A stretch of DNA of 62,000 bases from Phoronis australis (taxonomy: Eukaryota; Phoronida; Phoronidae), in the NCBI GenBank assembly GCA_002633005.1, contig NMRA01000198.1, positions 422,268 through 484,267 of the forward strand. The letters are read 5' to 3'. A program made the translations under genes and the position numbers. This document shows, in pieces, positions 37,501 to 48,400 of this stretch (its first letter is position 1; the number at the start of each line of letters is the position of its first letter). Below the pieces are notes generated by a model. The model was not told the DNA's origin, searched no databases, and saw nothing but the letters and a program-made list of their open reading frames with translations.

Positions 37501-40158
37501 ACAGATATCGGTAATTACAATGAAGGATGTAGTAAACATTTTGGCAGTAGGTCTAAATTTGATCTCGTCTTTTTTACAGGATTTCAGTATGGAGTGCGGA
37601 ATCTGTTACTCGTACCGTTTAGAAGATGAAATTCCGGACAAAACGTGTGAAGACCGGCGTTGTGGACAGCCTTTTCATCACACATGCTTATACCAGGTAT
37701 GTTCACTCACCTTTTAAGACGTAATAAATATATTTATGCAAATTATCAATAACAAATTGAAGCTAACCAGTCTAGCAGCTCGCCTGACAATCTTTAAAGA
37801 TTTGAGTTTGCTGTGTTGTGTTCGAAAAACATACTATTAGCTGAAGGGGATTAAGATCAAGCATGTATGTGTGCTGCCCTCTCTTGAGCACCTGAGCAAG
37901 ATTGAGTACACGATGTATGTTTCAGTCCATGTGCAGTGGCTTTAACCCAACAGATTCAGCCATAAACATTACTTATTTTTGTAATGCAAACTTTCTTTCT
38001 GACTCTTTGTCACAATTCGTTGATAAGTATTGGCTGAACATTAAGCCAGTTTGTCTGCTAACTCAATCTACTCATTGGAATAGTTTGGTGGTGGGATTCC
38101 TCTCCACTATGGTAAGGATTGTTGCCGCGCGTAATTCAGCCCAATGCACTACCCTGGTAAATGGAAAAATGGGCACACGAGACAATACCAAATAATAAAA
38201 AACCTTACCTACGAAAATGCTTATTTTTCAGAGTTTTTATCAATATGCTGACTTTTAGGTTTAATATTATTGTTCGGTGTAATAAGTAAAATTCACCTGT
38301 GACTAAAGGACAGTAATATTCATTCAGATTTGCTGAGTCATCAGAATGAAGTATGAAACTCACGGAATTCAGGTTTTAGGCTCTTGCGTCCATTTGACTA
38401 CATTACTCTTCATCTTTATCATTGTTATACTTGTCATTTGGTGAATATATGACGGTAAACACGAATGTGTCATATTTTTGTAGTGGTTACGGGCCTTACC
38501 CACTGCAAGGCAAAGTTTCAACACTATTTTTGGTGAATGCCCGTATTGTGAGATGGTAAGTGAATACAGTAATATGGTAAAGTTTAATAAAATTCAAATA
38601 AAAATAATTGCCAAAAACTTTCAAAAGCTAACTGTAACGTGCTTGAATGTCATTGTGTGTTTGTTGATGACATTTGTGCAGTAATGTTAAAATGAAGTTT
38701 TCTTCCTGTTTTGTGGAAAATTTTGATAAAATAATTTTTCACTGTGCCACTATGTTGTGTTCTAAATGGAAGAAAATTTACTGTATTATATCATAAAGTT
38801 GTATTCAGAAAGATAAGAGTGAGATATCTTTCAAAAAGTTGCGTCTTTATAATAATTACTCCATATTCGTATTCATAGGTGAAAGAGATGGCAAATGAAC
38901 TACTCTGTTTCACATAAATTTCCCTTAAAAATTAATAACACTTTTGCCCATTTTAATTTTGGAACATTGAATCTCAGAAGATTGAAAAAGAAAAAAGAAT
39001 TTCAAATACAGCTGTGCTTTATGCACTCCCCAAGAGGATGATTTTTGAAATGCTTTACTTTTATGGGAGAGACTTTCAAGAAACATAAATTTATAATTTC
39101 TATGAAAAAGTTGTACAAACAAAAAAACAAAACCATTATTCAGAAAACAGTGTTTTAAGACATCTTGAACATGTATGTCAAAAGAAACTGACGCATTTTA
39201 TTTACCACTGTCGTGCTATGAATGTGCCTTTTCTTAATTTTACTAAGAAGACGTCACATGACCCAATTAATGGCACATTAGTGTAAAATCAAAAATCAAA
39301 TTTTACTTTCTGAAAATAAGTACTTTTACTGAGAAAAATTCTGTAATTTTGTTGGTATTAAGCTAATTGCACTGAGTTGCCATTCACGTTACACACATCC
39401 TAAAGATTATGTAGGACACTAGGAAAATGTCCAAACTTGGCTAACTTCGGAACATTATATCTCAAAATTGGCTGATTGGATTAACTTGAAACTTTCACAT
39501 ACTATACCTTATGTACTGTTCTGCAAAACGCTTTGGATTTGTTTTTAAAATGTTCCACTTTTGCATGACAGGCTAATAAAATATAGGGCTTTTTAATTTT
39601 TTTTTTGAAAATAAATACAACTTGCAAAAAATGAGATGGTATTTTAGAAAACTGTAACTCCATTTTTGAGACTTTGTCTCGAACGTTTATGTCAAATTAA
39701 ATTTAGGCATGCTGTTTATACCATTGTTTTCCTATGATAGAACCTTTCTTTTTTGGGGAAATTTTTTAAAAAGACATGGTCACGTGACCCAATAAATGAC
39801 AAATTGGTATAAAATAAAAAAATCAGACTACCAGCTTTCTACTTTCCGAAAATACATACTTTTACAGTATTAATTTTGATATTTCTGTTGATATTTGATT
39901 TTGTCTAAGTACGTAGACTTGTCGATAAGGTCCTGCATAACCTTTCTGTCGGTCGTCTGGTACAAAAGTGAGCTTTATCAAGCATATATCAATCTTTTAA
40001 AATATTTACCAAAACTACTGAAGTTGTTGGTCAATACAAAATTTTAATAAAAAGCCAATTTTTCCAGCATTGCTCATTTTCACACTCTTTTACATGTTAT
40101 TTGGTTTTACTTGCAGCCAATAACTGTGAAGATGCCAGTGGCAAAAATGGCCGAGTGA
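19531..40158 (+). CDS. FANCL: FANCL, Fanconi anaemia E3 ubiquitin ligase, complete, 13 coding exons
   Basis: Nuclear RING E3 that monoubiquitinates FANCD2/FANCI in crosslink repair. Exons: 19531-19611, 21801-21914, 27905-27961, 29882-29982, 32247-32343, 32669-32734, 33974-34130, 35424-35507, 36486-36531, 37109-37190, 37580-37696, 38484-38555, 40117-40158. Phases are 0,0,0,2,0,0,1,1,2,0,0,0; the sum is 1116 nt, 371 aa plus stop (human about 375). Residues 1-100 are the E2-like fold, then the DRWD domain (FWDMMDEIDCKTWVVEPEKP, IEVNPLNP, LFPECRFLG). The RING at 299-371 has all eight ligands: C301, C304, C318, C323, H328, C331, C353, C356. Ile303 and Trp335 occupy the E2-contact positions. A tttcag acceptor 10 bases before the ATG implies a non-coding first exon upstream that I could not place. 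The exon 4 donor (AG|GTTGAG) is weak and borders a minisatellite. Confidence 0.96.
21325..21565 (-). pseudogene. LINE ORF2 C-terminal fragment
   Basis: One minus-strand frame reads LYRSRCGLFLNNEKF, then SPLCCCGDAQTNAHVFFVC and EVCKEQRVQLFQTF before stops. The C-x-CG...H-x-x-x-C arrangement followed by an arginine-rich R..L is the usual carboxy end of Jockey/CR1-type LINEs. It lies in FANCL intron 1, just upstream of exon 2. The AT-rich 20950-21250 tract may be its 3' UTR. Confidence 0.6.
26215..27440 (+). repeat. Diverged tandem array of 150-180-bp units, FANCL intron 2
   Basis: Six or seven units. Each has, in order: a ggcttttcagtattttttgg-like start, a gaaacttgacacaaaggtat-like middle, then about 60 bases on a core near gcagcaccccctagtggcc and a tttgatctcaacaagg end. 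Cores lie near 26360, 26540, 26692, 26858, 27031, 27252 and 27411. Units are strongly diverged, so old. Frames passing through carry no known domain. Confidence 0.85.
29732..29871 (+). repeat. Minisatellite, 35 bp x 4
   Basis: Four near-identical 35-bp units (gatcgaatcatgttatgtac and following) with a few substitutions. The array ends about ten bases before the acceptor AG of FANCL exon 4, so it supplies the branch-point region. Confidence 0.95.
29882..29982 (+). CDS. FANCL: FANCL exon 4, flanked on both sides by minisatellites
   Basis: 101 nt; enters in phase 0 after ttttcag and leaves in phase 2 at GGAACAG|GTTGAG. It ends the helix NPEFYENLIRDAQSLGWN, matching the LGWDK region of human FANCL. 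Reading through the donor stays open for 55 codons because the downstream array has a 24-bp period. The true continuation is exon 5 (RIIHIDDSFREL). Confidence 0.9.
29986..30129 (+). repeat. Minisatellite, 24 bp x 6
   Basis: Six units of gagtgaactatttatg plus attataat; unit 4 has one substitution. It starts three bases after the splice junction of FANCL exon 4, so part of the 5' splice site (the G-A-G of GTTGAG) is repeat sequence. Confidence 0.97.
30600..30800 (+). repeat. Single diverged member of the same repeat family
   Basis: Contains gatggattttcatgaagttt, tttttggacggacttgactt and a degraded core (gctgcctaatagacattttt). In FANCL intron 4. Confidence 0.5.
31420..31656 (-). mobile_element. 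tRNA-derived SINE, fuller copy, in FANCL intron 4
   Basis: On the minus strand, 31656-31580 looks like a tRNA head: an A-box-like TTAGTGTGATAAGTG and a B-box GGTTCAAGTCC within cgtgggttcaagtcccac. The body then runs to about 31420 and matches 1255-1435. The order is head then body, as expected for transcription on the minus strand. No intact cloverleaf, so not a tRNA gene. Confidence 0.75.
32669..32734 (+). CDS. FANCL: FANCL exon 6 (66 nt), start coincides with repeat core
   Basis: Acceptor attgcag, donor TTCG|GTATGA, phase 0 both sides, 22 codons: HPLVAPRCTCDLPAAFDPRW then SS. It aligns with the YPxxxPxxxxDxPxxFxxxW stretch of the DRWD domain. The acceptor plus first five codons (gcagcacccccttgtggc) differ from the repeat-family core by one base. 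Confidence 0.9.
32790..33490 (+). repeat. Repeat-family block with GTCC-rich head, FANCL intron 6
   Basis: Begins with a GC-rich gtccgtccag/gcgtccgtccgg tract at 32817-32870, followed by units with cores at 32970-32990, 33111-33127, 33221-33240 and 33381-33400. The latter three keep cctagtggc. Two units share ttactgtttt and gagtctgtttttt. Ends with gcatttcaacgctccgcgtt, also found near position 125. Confidence 0.75.
38940..39900. repeat. Two diverged direct repeats, period about 500 bp
   Basis: ggaacattgaatctcag near 38961 pairs with ggaacattatatctcaaa near 39449, and gacgtcacatgacccaatta near 39251 with ggtcacgtgacccaataaat near 39776. Both units end in actttctgaaaat/actttccgaaaat. In FANCL intron 12; no coding potential seen. 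Confidence 0.6.
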
Positions 40159-40586
40159 TCTACCACAGAATACAATACAAACTTCTGTTGTGGTAGCGAA
40201 TAATCCCTACAAGCGCAGCAGGATTTCCATTTGTTGCCTTGGGTCTAGTGGTCTTCTCGATTAGCTACTAAATATGATCTCACGCAAATGGCTAAAGAAC
40301 AGTGTAGACTCTGACCAGGGGTGTGTTTGGTGTTGAAAGACATTTGCGATGAGAGGTCTTTGGCTACGGAATGGTAACCGTGAAATTTCTCCTATAAGCC
40401 AACGTGAGCCACACTGACCAATCATGTCTGAGGCAGTCATTTTGGTGATCTTGGCTAGTAGGGTCTCATGTGTACCTTTACACTCATGATTTCGGTTGAG
40501 CTTGCATGATCTTGCTATTTTCATAAGAAATTGGCTCTACAAATACATCTCGGCTCTTCTTCTTGTTTAGTGTCCTGTTATATTTT

Positions 40587-40592
40587 ATTAAA
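40587..40592 (+). terminator. Candidate FANCL polyadenylation signal ATTAAA
   Basis: About 430 bases past the stop, within tattttattaaag. The first good plus-strand hexamer after the stop; no transcript evidence. Confidence 0.4.
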
Positions 40593-41423
40593 GTTTATAA
40601 CAAATATCCTTGGCTATGTTTTCAGTGATTTGTGTTCTGAAACTCCACCAAATCATTGCTTTGATAAACTATATAGTTTGACAATCGACTGGCATAAAAT
40701 GTTATAGGAGTTCTGGCACTGAAAACCGTATCACATTAGAAACAGACACGACACCTAGTGGTCAGCTCATTAAGGTGACTTTTTATGTCGCGATTCAAAA
40801 AATCCTCATCTACATCAAATTTGAATCTTTGCGTCTTGTCAGTTTTGTTTACTCAAGTGTTTGTCAATTTCTGATATTGAATCAAGGCACATTCCTGTTA
40901 TTTTAGATACATACTTTGTTCACACATCTGTACCAATACTGCATATTGTAGTTTTGCCCAACCTAATTAAGCTACTCTAATCCAAAAACTCTACTGAAGA
41001 TGTCGCTCTTAATTATTTACCTTTTCCTTTCTTAAAAGGATACCACAACCAGTTTTGGCCTATTAACAGACATTAAAAATGATTTTTCCCAACCAGTTTT
41101 CTGAAATTACTTACTGTAACCCTCGACAACCCTGAAAAGTTGGAACCAAAATTTGAAGACTCCTTACAAAGTCTGTAAAACGGGCAAACACAACCTACAC
41201 TTTAGGCGAGTTGTACAACTGTAGGGAAGAATCGTCCACTAAGAATCGTAATAACCTATCTGTGATGCAGAGTGCGAGTTTTTAATTGAATCGCACTTTT
41301 ATCACTCCAGTGAGATGCCAATGAGCAGACGACAGAACGAGGATTGGTTGAAATCACCAACAACGGTTTAGTAATTCTTTCGAGTGAAAGTACACGAGCG
41401 TTGCTGAAGTCATCAACTCCATC

Positions 41424-41429
41424 TTTATT
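41424..41429 (-). terminator. Candidate VRK polyadenylation signal AATAAA
   Basis: Minus-strand AATAAA about 890 bases past the exon 11 stop. Closer weaker hexamers may be used instead. Confidence 0.3.
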
Positions 41430-42317
41430 ACATTATAACAACCTACATTAGACAAAGTTGACGTTAATGTATCAAATCTGATCTAATGAAAGATAGTACA
41501 TTTGAGGACACACATTCACTCTTGCCAAGAAATCACGCCGCTTTCAGGACCATACTAAAAGTGATAACTATTCAATTATCCAAATGACGACTAATGTATG
41601 CGTATGTAATAGAGACCAAAGAAAAGGTGACAACATATGCAGAGTTACGTGATGGCTAGGTCAATCATGAAATGTGTACAACTATTTTAGTTGTCAAAAT
41701 AGCGAATACATTCTCATTGAAAAATTGGCGTGCAAATATTGCACCAATGAACTTCAGCTACTTAATGATTGACATTCCTTAAGATTTCCTTCAAAAGTTG
41801 AACAAAGCTAGAGTCAACCTTTTTAAGCACTAAAATAACAACTGATTGTGAGATTCCCAGACACATCACGCTCAGTATTTGAGCCTTCCCATTACATATT
41901 CTTTCAATGTAACAAAACATTCCACGACCAATTTTGTAATGACCTTCCATAAATGCCACTCACTGTTTGCTGAACAAGCACTTTCACTACCAGAATAAAA
42001 TCACAATTATCTGCAAGTTTCTTGGAGAACAATCACAAACCCACAAGATGAGATGAAAAGATGCAGGCGCCTGTTTAATCAAAGGTCACAAGCTTATCTA
42101 GCTGAAATTGTAACCAGTCTTCTCATGTGATGATGATTTTATAAAACCGAAATGCTGCAACCAGTTTAAACTTCATTGCTAGTCTGTTCATACTATCTTA
42201 ATGAACTATGCCCTGGTTAAAATAATAAATGTGACAATATTAGCTTTGACTTGGCGAACAACTTTTGATAAGACGGTCCCAGGATTGTCCGCCATTGATG
42301 GGAATCAAAAAGCATTA

Positions 42318-42427
42318 TTATTTCTTCCTTGACCTTTCAAGCCCTTTGAGTCCAGGTGAGGTCTGAGTGGCTGCCTCGGACTTAAGCTGTTTTACTTTCT
42401 TTTTTATTGCAGACTCCTTAGGACTAC
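42318..42427 (-). CDS. VRK1: VRK kinase, terminal exon 11
   Basis: Part of the kinase gene. A strong acceptor (ttatctttccag) precedes 36 in-frame codons ending in TAA. The donor is inside exon 10 at 43061 (AAAAG|GTAGTA), phase 1, and exon 11 enters with GT, so Gly is completed across the junction. The peptide ends [16 protein letters not shown], basic like the vertebrate VRK1 end. If the intron is retained, exon 10 runs on to a stop at 43035-43037 and gives a 528-aa form ending KKYRN. The intron start (GTAGTACCAAGAAG) and exon 11 start (GTAGTCCTAAGGAG) resemble each other, so both ends code GS near the junction. Spliced form preferred; no transcript evidence. Confidence 0.75.
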
Positions 42428-45400
42428 CTGGAAAGATAATAAGTGAACAAGTAATAATGAGAACTCATAATTCATTAGGATGTACGGTGAAACAACGGTC
42501 CTACCTGAAGTTCATTCAGGCAATCATGTGGTACACTTATCTCACAAACTCTTGTGCAGTCTAACAACATTTCAGTTGATCTGGTCACTGCATAACCAAA
42601 TGGACACTCATTACTCATGAGTCTGTCATTCAGAGTAAATTCAAGGTGTACAATTAGGTACTTTCTCTCAGTTTGGTAAACTGCAGATCAAAGCTATGTT
42701 TAGCTCAGGCCTGCAAGCCAGAAGCATATCACTCATTCTTCTCGATTAAAAGTGTTTATAATTGATATAACTTTATGCTATTGTTGTTCTTAATTGACAC
42801 TTAGGTTCAAAAACATTTAGAAAGCAAAGCATTTAAGCAACCACATGTCTATCAGAGGTCTATCAGAGGTCTACCAAGGGTCTGAGATAAAATACTATTA
42901 AGCAAAAAATCTACAAGAAAACTACACAAAAATTAGACACCAGAACAGACAGACAAGGTTGCCACATGAGAAAATCATAAACAAAATTGAGAAAACTGAA
43001 TGCAAAATTAAATATAACAGTATTGCCATTCTAATTAGTTTCTGTACTTCTTGGTACTACCTTTTGGTGGGCCTCGAATATTTTTGGGAATGTTCAGCCG
43101 CTTGTGCCGTGGTGATGATACCGGCGACTTGGCAGCCACCTTCTTCCCAGATGTCGGGGTGGACTTTGCCTTGTTAGAAGGACCTGCTTTCGGTGTCACT
43201 GTAAGTTTACGGGTCTTTGATTCTCTTGGACCTTTCCCTGCAGCCGGTGAGTCGTACATGGACTTCCTAGATTTCTTTGGACTGCTAGAAGCAGCACCAT
43301 CGCTTTTTTGTTTATTTCCCTCTTGTGACTTAGCAGCCAACTTCTTCCCAGATGTTGGGGTGGACTTCACTTTGTTGGACCAACCTGCTTTCGGTGTTAC
43401 GGAAAGTTTAGGGGTGTTTGCTTTTCTCCGACCTTTCCCTGCAGCAGGTGAGTCGTTCATGGACTTTCTAGATTTCTTTGGACTGCTGGAAGCAGCACCA
43501 TCACTTTTTCGCTTCTTCCCTCTTTGCCCCTTTTTCTGTAAACATAAATATTCAAACATATAAGGAATATTTTGAGACCAAATTCAGTTGCATAAAACCC
43601 ATTTTGTTCATTCACTCCAAAGTGTTCAGTTATTGCTGTTACAAAGTAGGTTACAGCTCTTTATTCAGTGTGAGAAGAATTCGCATTTCACAATAGCTGA
43701 AGAACATGAATAATATGTTGGCTTGGCAGACTATCCCTTTAGTTGTCTACAACCCTTTGGCTAAACCTACGTTGGTGTCATTGTATGCTACATGGAGTCA
43801 CGAGATGGCACAGTGCGAATTACATAGTGTAGAGTTGTGCTATTGAAAGAGTGCTGTATGCACTCCCTTATATTAACCACCGGGTGAGAAAGGTAGATTT
43901 AGTAATTGACAATGAATCGACAACTCAACATGCTACCTCACATCTGTTTAAGGGACGATATTGGTGAAAAAAGTGTGGAATTGAACCTAGGACAGTCGAG
44001 GTTGCTGCCAAATGCTCTGCTGGCAGAGCTATATCCAACACAATACATGGAAGAGGATCTTAAAAGTACTGATCTCGTATAGTCACTGGCTTCGATTTCA
44101 GCAAATGAATGGCAGACAACGGTGAGAATTTGCGAGTGGTAATAAAAAGACAAAAACAATCGGTTTTGTTGTTTTATAGCTCTGGTCAAAGTTAGTAATT
44201 TCAAGAAGTCTATCCCATCCAATAACAATTTCAAAAAGGGATGCAAAACAACTAATGTCCTTTTAATACCATCGAGGTGAACACTATCAAGTGTTGGAAT
44301 GTGACAACAGGAAACAATCGGGCCAAAGACCACAGGTCATGTGATTACTAGGACAAAGAACGGAAAGAAAACTGAAGTTCAGCATCACAATAAATAACTA
44401 TCAGAGATTTGGCAAGGGAAATATGGGGGCGAATTGGCAATGCAGACATGCACAGGTCACATGACTAGCTGCATGCCTTACGTAAACTTACTGAAATGTC
44501 GCCTTGAGCCCCACTACCACCAAAATCAAAGTCTCCATCATCTTTCCAGCCGTTCTTCTTCAAGGCCGACTCAAATATTCCTCTCAACCGATTATAGTTT
44601 GGGGTCTCCTCATAGCTAAGTTTAGCCACCATCTTCAAATACTCCACAATTTCTACTGAAAATTTTCATCATAAGTATTACTCAGTTTTAGACATAAACA
44701 CTACAGACTGATGAATGCTGAAGCAAAATTTTGCATTTTTTTTACTTTTATTATGGAAAAATCACCAATTTTGCATGTAGAGATATTCAAGTGAAATTTT
44801 ACCTTCACATTTTCAGAGAAGATGTGTCATGAAATTCATGTATCATCACTGCCAAAATTTGTGTTATTTCTACCATCCTATGAAGACATTTTGAAAATTA
44901 GAGACATTCACAAAACTTTAAATTATGTCTTTCAATCACAGCGGGCAAATTATGCAATTTGTATGAAATTGGTATAATTTAAATTTACAGTGTATAAAAT
45001 ATTGTACTTGCAATATCCACTTTCTGAGGACCCCCATCGAAAGCTGTGTGAACTGATGGGGCTAATTTAATAACTTTTAAACTCCGGACCTCAACATTTT
45101 CATTGTGAACATTGTCTGCGTATATTTGGACTTGCATAATTTCATTGAAAGACACTGTTGGAAAAAGTTCTTAGTGGGATATTATTGGATAGAAAAGTGA
45201 CTTTTTGAGAAATCAAACCTGGAGCCTCCGTGCTCTCACTCTAATTATTTGGTGGTGGAACCAAATTTAAACTTAAGCGTATTTACACAGTAAAGACACC
45301 AGCCTTGATTTCAGCGAATATCTGGTAAACAACAGTGAGAATAGGCGATTTGTAATAAAATCGCAAACCCACAACTTTAACTGAGCAGGTAACATTCATA

Positions 45401-48400
45401 TAGTTTTACAGGAAATAAATAATGCTATACAGTGGCAAACAAATAGTTGCTGCTGCACATTGTATAAGTTTCTGACTTTCATAATTAGAAACCTGGTGGC
45501 ACTTGTTTCATTGTTAATTTCCAGGTGGCAGAGTTGTATACTGTGAAGCTGGTATCCATTATCACCCAAATCCCAAGAGTGCCTTTAGGCAAGGCTAGGG
45601 TACTTATGTCACTCCTGTACTACCTCCAGTGTAAACACTACTATTGCCTTGTAATTTATCAATCACAGCAAGATATAGCTACAACTCAGTTATTTCATCA
45701 CTGCCATGCCACACAGTGATTAAACGTTAACACAAGCATGGATAGTATTGGAATTGAGCTGGCTGCTGAAATGAGACACTGACAAATAATTATTCTACGG
45801 CCATTTTGTGGAAAGCTGCTGCCACCATGTGGTAGCGGTACTAATATATTCATGAGTTTTCGATCAACTACTATGAATACTGAGGAATGTTGCGGACTTC
45901 ATTTTTCATTACTAGGCTCTGCCGCACTGTTTGCCGAGGCCAATTCAAAAATTCACTGAAAAGTTAATTCTATTGTCAGATTGGAAGTTTACCTGTAATA
46001 TCAAACAGCAAAATTTTTATGTAAGTCATGTTCAGGTTGTAAAGTAACTATTTCAAAATAAATGTTACCCAATATAAATACAGATAAAGAAGCCACAGGC
46101 AGAACGTGGAGATTTCAGAAAGCTGTTTTGGGTCAACCATAACCCTGCCCTCTTATGAGGCTTAAAGAAACCAACAGCAAGTCAGTAAAGTATTTAGACA
46201 AAATGACCCAGAATTCACAGTTGTGACAAAAGAGCGCAGGTGGCATTAACTGTCACAATAGCCATTTTTTATGAGTGAGAAAGACAGGAAGCTACACTGA
46301 TTTTTCAGTTACTCTGCACAAAAATAATTTCCTAATTGCCATTTTTCTATTATCAAAGTCTGATTAAATTTGCTGCAAACAAGGGGAACCTAACCAAATG
46401 CTAGTCCCCTGTACACCACATTGTATACCACACAGGTGTAGTGTTGCCGCATCAGAGACTTGCAGTGGTTATAAATCTGCAATTTTATGACCTCTATTTG
46501 GTACAAACCAAGGTAATAATATAGTCACATAGACTTCATAACCTTCATTTCTGTAAAGTTCATATGTCCACCGTATTGTATACAGAACGGGTGCAGAACT
46601 GCCGCATCAGAGATTTGAAACCGTAACAAACCTGCATCCTGTCAAAGAAGCAAACTTTTGATTCAGACCACTTACCACCATGCAACTGGTCTCAACTTGA
46701 TCCTCCCTTGAATTAGAAGTGATTTATGATCTTGTAAGTTTGGTATTCCTTGAGCAAAGGCTCATTACAAAAATTACCTGCATGGCAAGGCAACTTACAG
46801 ACCCAGGTCTCGAGAAATAACGAATTACCTTTTTTTTGAAAGGTTCCTGAAATCATTTATAACTTGACTTAGGAACAATTCCACAGTCCAATTTCATGCA
46901 GTAAGTGGCCAAACTACAAGTTGGTTTTTTGTGATGGAAGGCAGGTTTGAAGGTACTTTAAACTTTAACAAGGCGGAAACACCAACTATAATAATGCTGG
47001 AATAACAAGTTGTGATAAATTGTTATTGGTGACATTGCTTTTGGCATATAATGCAGTACTAAAGCTCACCAGGTGGGATTTTTTCTTTGAAGCAGTCCTT
47101 CATCAAACTTGGAATGTCTGACATGTACCTAGGGAACAAAGAGATGTTTGATATACACCTGCATAGAATGTCAAGACAAAATGAACGTTGCTTGAGTCGA
47201 TTAAAGTTCTAAAACATTGGGAATTCCTAAAATGTCACGCTGCGATGACCATTATCTCTGGTATTCAGGAAACTCACAGCAGCCGTGCAATATGTTACAG
47301 TAGAAATGCAAATCCTATAAGAGTTATTAAATGTGATGGACAACAAATGCCGATATCAGCTCAGACCTCACATGGCTTTTTGCAATTCTTCTCTTGTAGA
47401 ACTTGTTTGTGTTGTTTCATTTTGAGCCGCATACTAAGGGAAGTTGTCTTTTAGTTTTGTTTTCAATATGTGAGAGTGAAATAACACAAAACTCTAGCAC
47501 TCCTGTACATAGCACTTGCTTTATAGGGAAACCACTTTGTGATGTTTCTCTGGTGTCTGTGAATTTGAATACAGTATTTTTAAGGTTGTCTGAGGTTAAA
47601 ACCATGAGGGGAATTTTTTAACATGATGAGGGTAATTTCGAGGGATTTTTAAATATTTTTGTGGGGAATGGGGCTGATATTTGGCCCCAATTTTGAGGGA
47701 TCGAGAGCTTTGAGATTGTAAAAATATATGTGTTTATTTGAAAAAATATTTGGGGAACTGAGACCCTTGGAAACAAATGTGGTGTTAATCAACACATTCC
47801 TTATTGCTAACTGTTTGTTGTGCAACCGATACTGTACTAAAAGCCTCTCAGCTCATGGGCTACCTACCGTTTCTTCTGTTTTCCGACCCACTCTTTATCA
47901 TTCAGATTTATCTCCCATGGCAGCAGATTTCTGCACAGCCACTGCAGTAAACAATAGCCCAGAATTTCCAGGTCGCCTCTCCTGGAAGGCGCTGAAATCA
48001 CAATCGAAAATAGGGGTCACTTGAACAGAGTTCAAACTTCCGTTTGACAAAATCACGCACTCAAGGTCCCCCCAGGACTGGGCAGTATGCGACCATCAAG
48101 CAAATTGTGCAGACTTTTAGCAGCGGAAAATGAAGCAGTGCACAATTTCAAAATATGACTATTTTAATATTTACAAACCACAACACATTTGCATACTTTA
48201 TCCGCGATTCGAACATGGGATAAAAACTGATTTTCCTACTTATTAACTGGTTATCAAGAAGAGCTTCTTGCATCACAATAAATGTACGCCACTGTCGCAA
48301 AAACGTTCTTAAATTAGGACACCGCCTGAGGAGAAAAATCTCCGAGCTATCAGGTGTGCAAAAATATGCTAAACTTCACGAGCCTCACAAAATAAACTTA

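Larger units (their letters stand above)
40159..42317. other. Convergent intergenic region between FANCL and VRK
   Basis: Holds the two 3' UTRs. No third gene is supported; a 65-codon minus-strand ORF at 41762-41959 has no splice or family support. A lone ccTAGTGGtc core of the repeat family sits near 40752. Confidence 0.6.
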
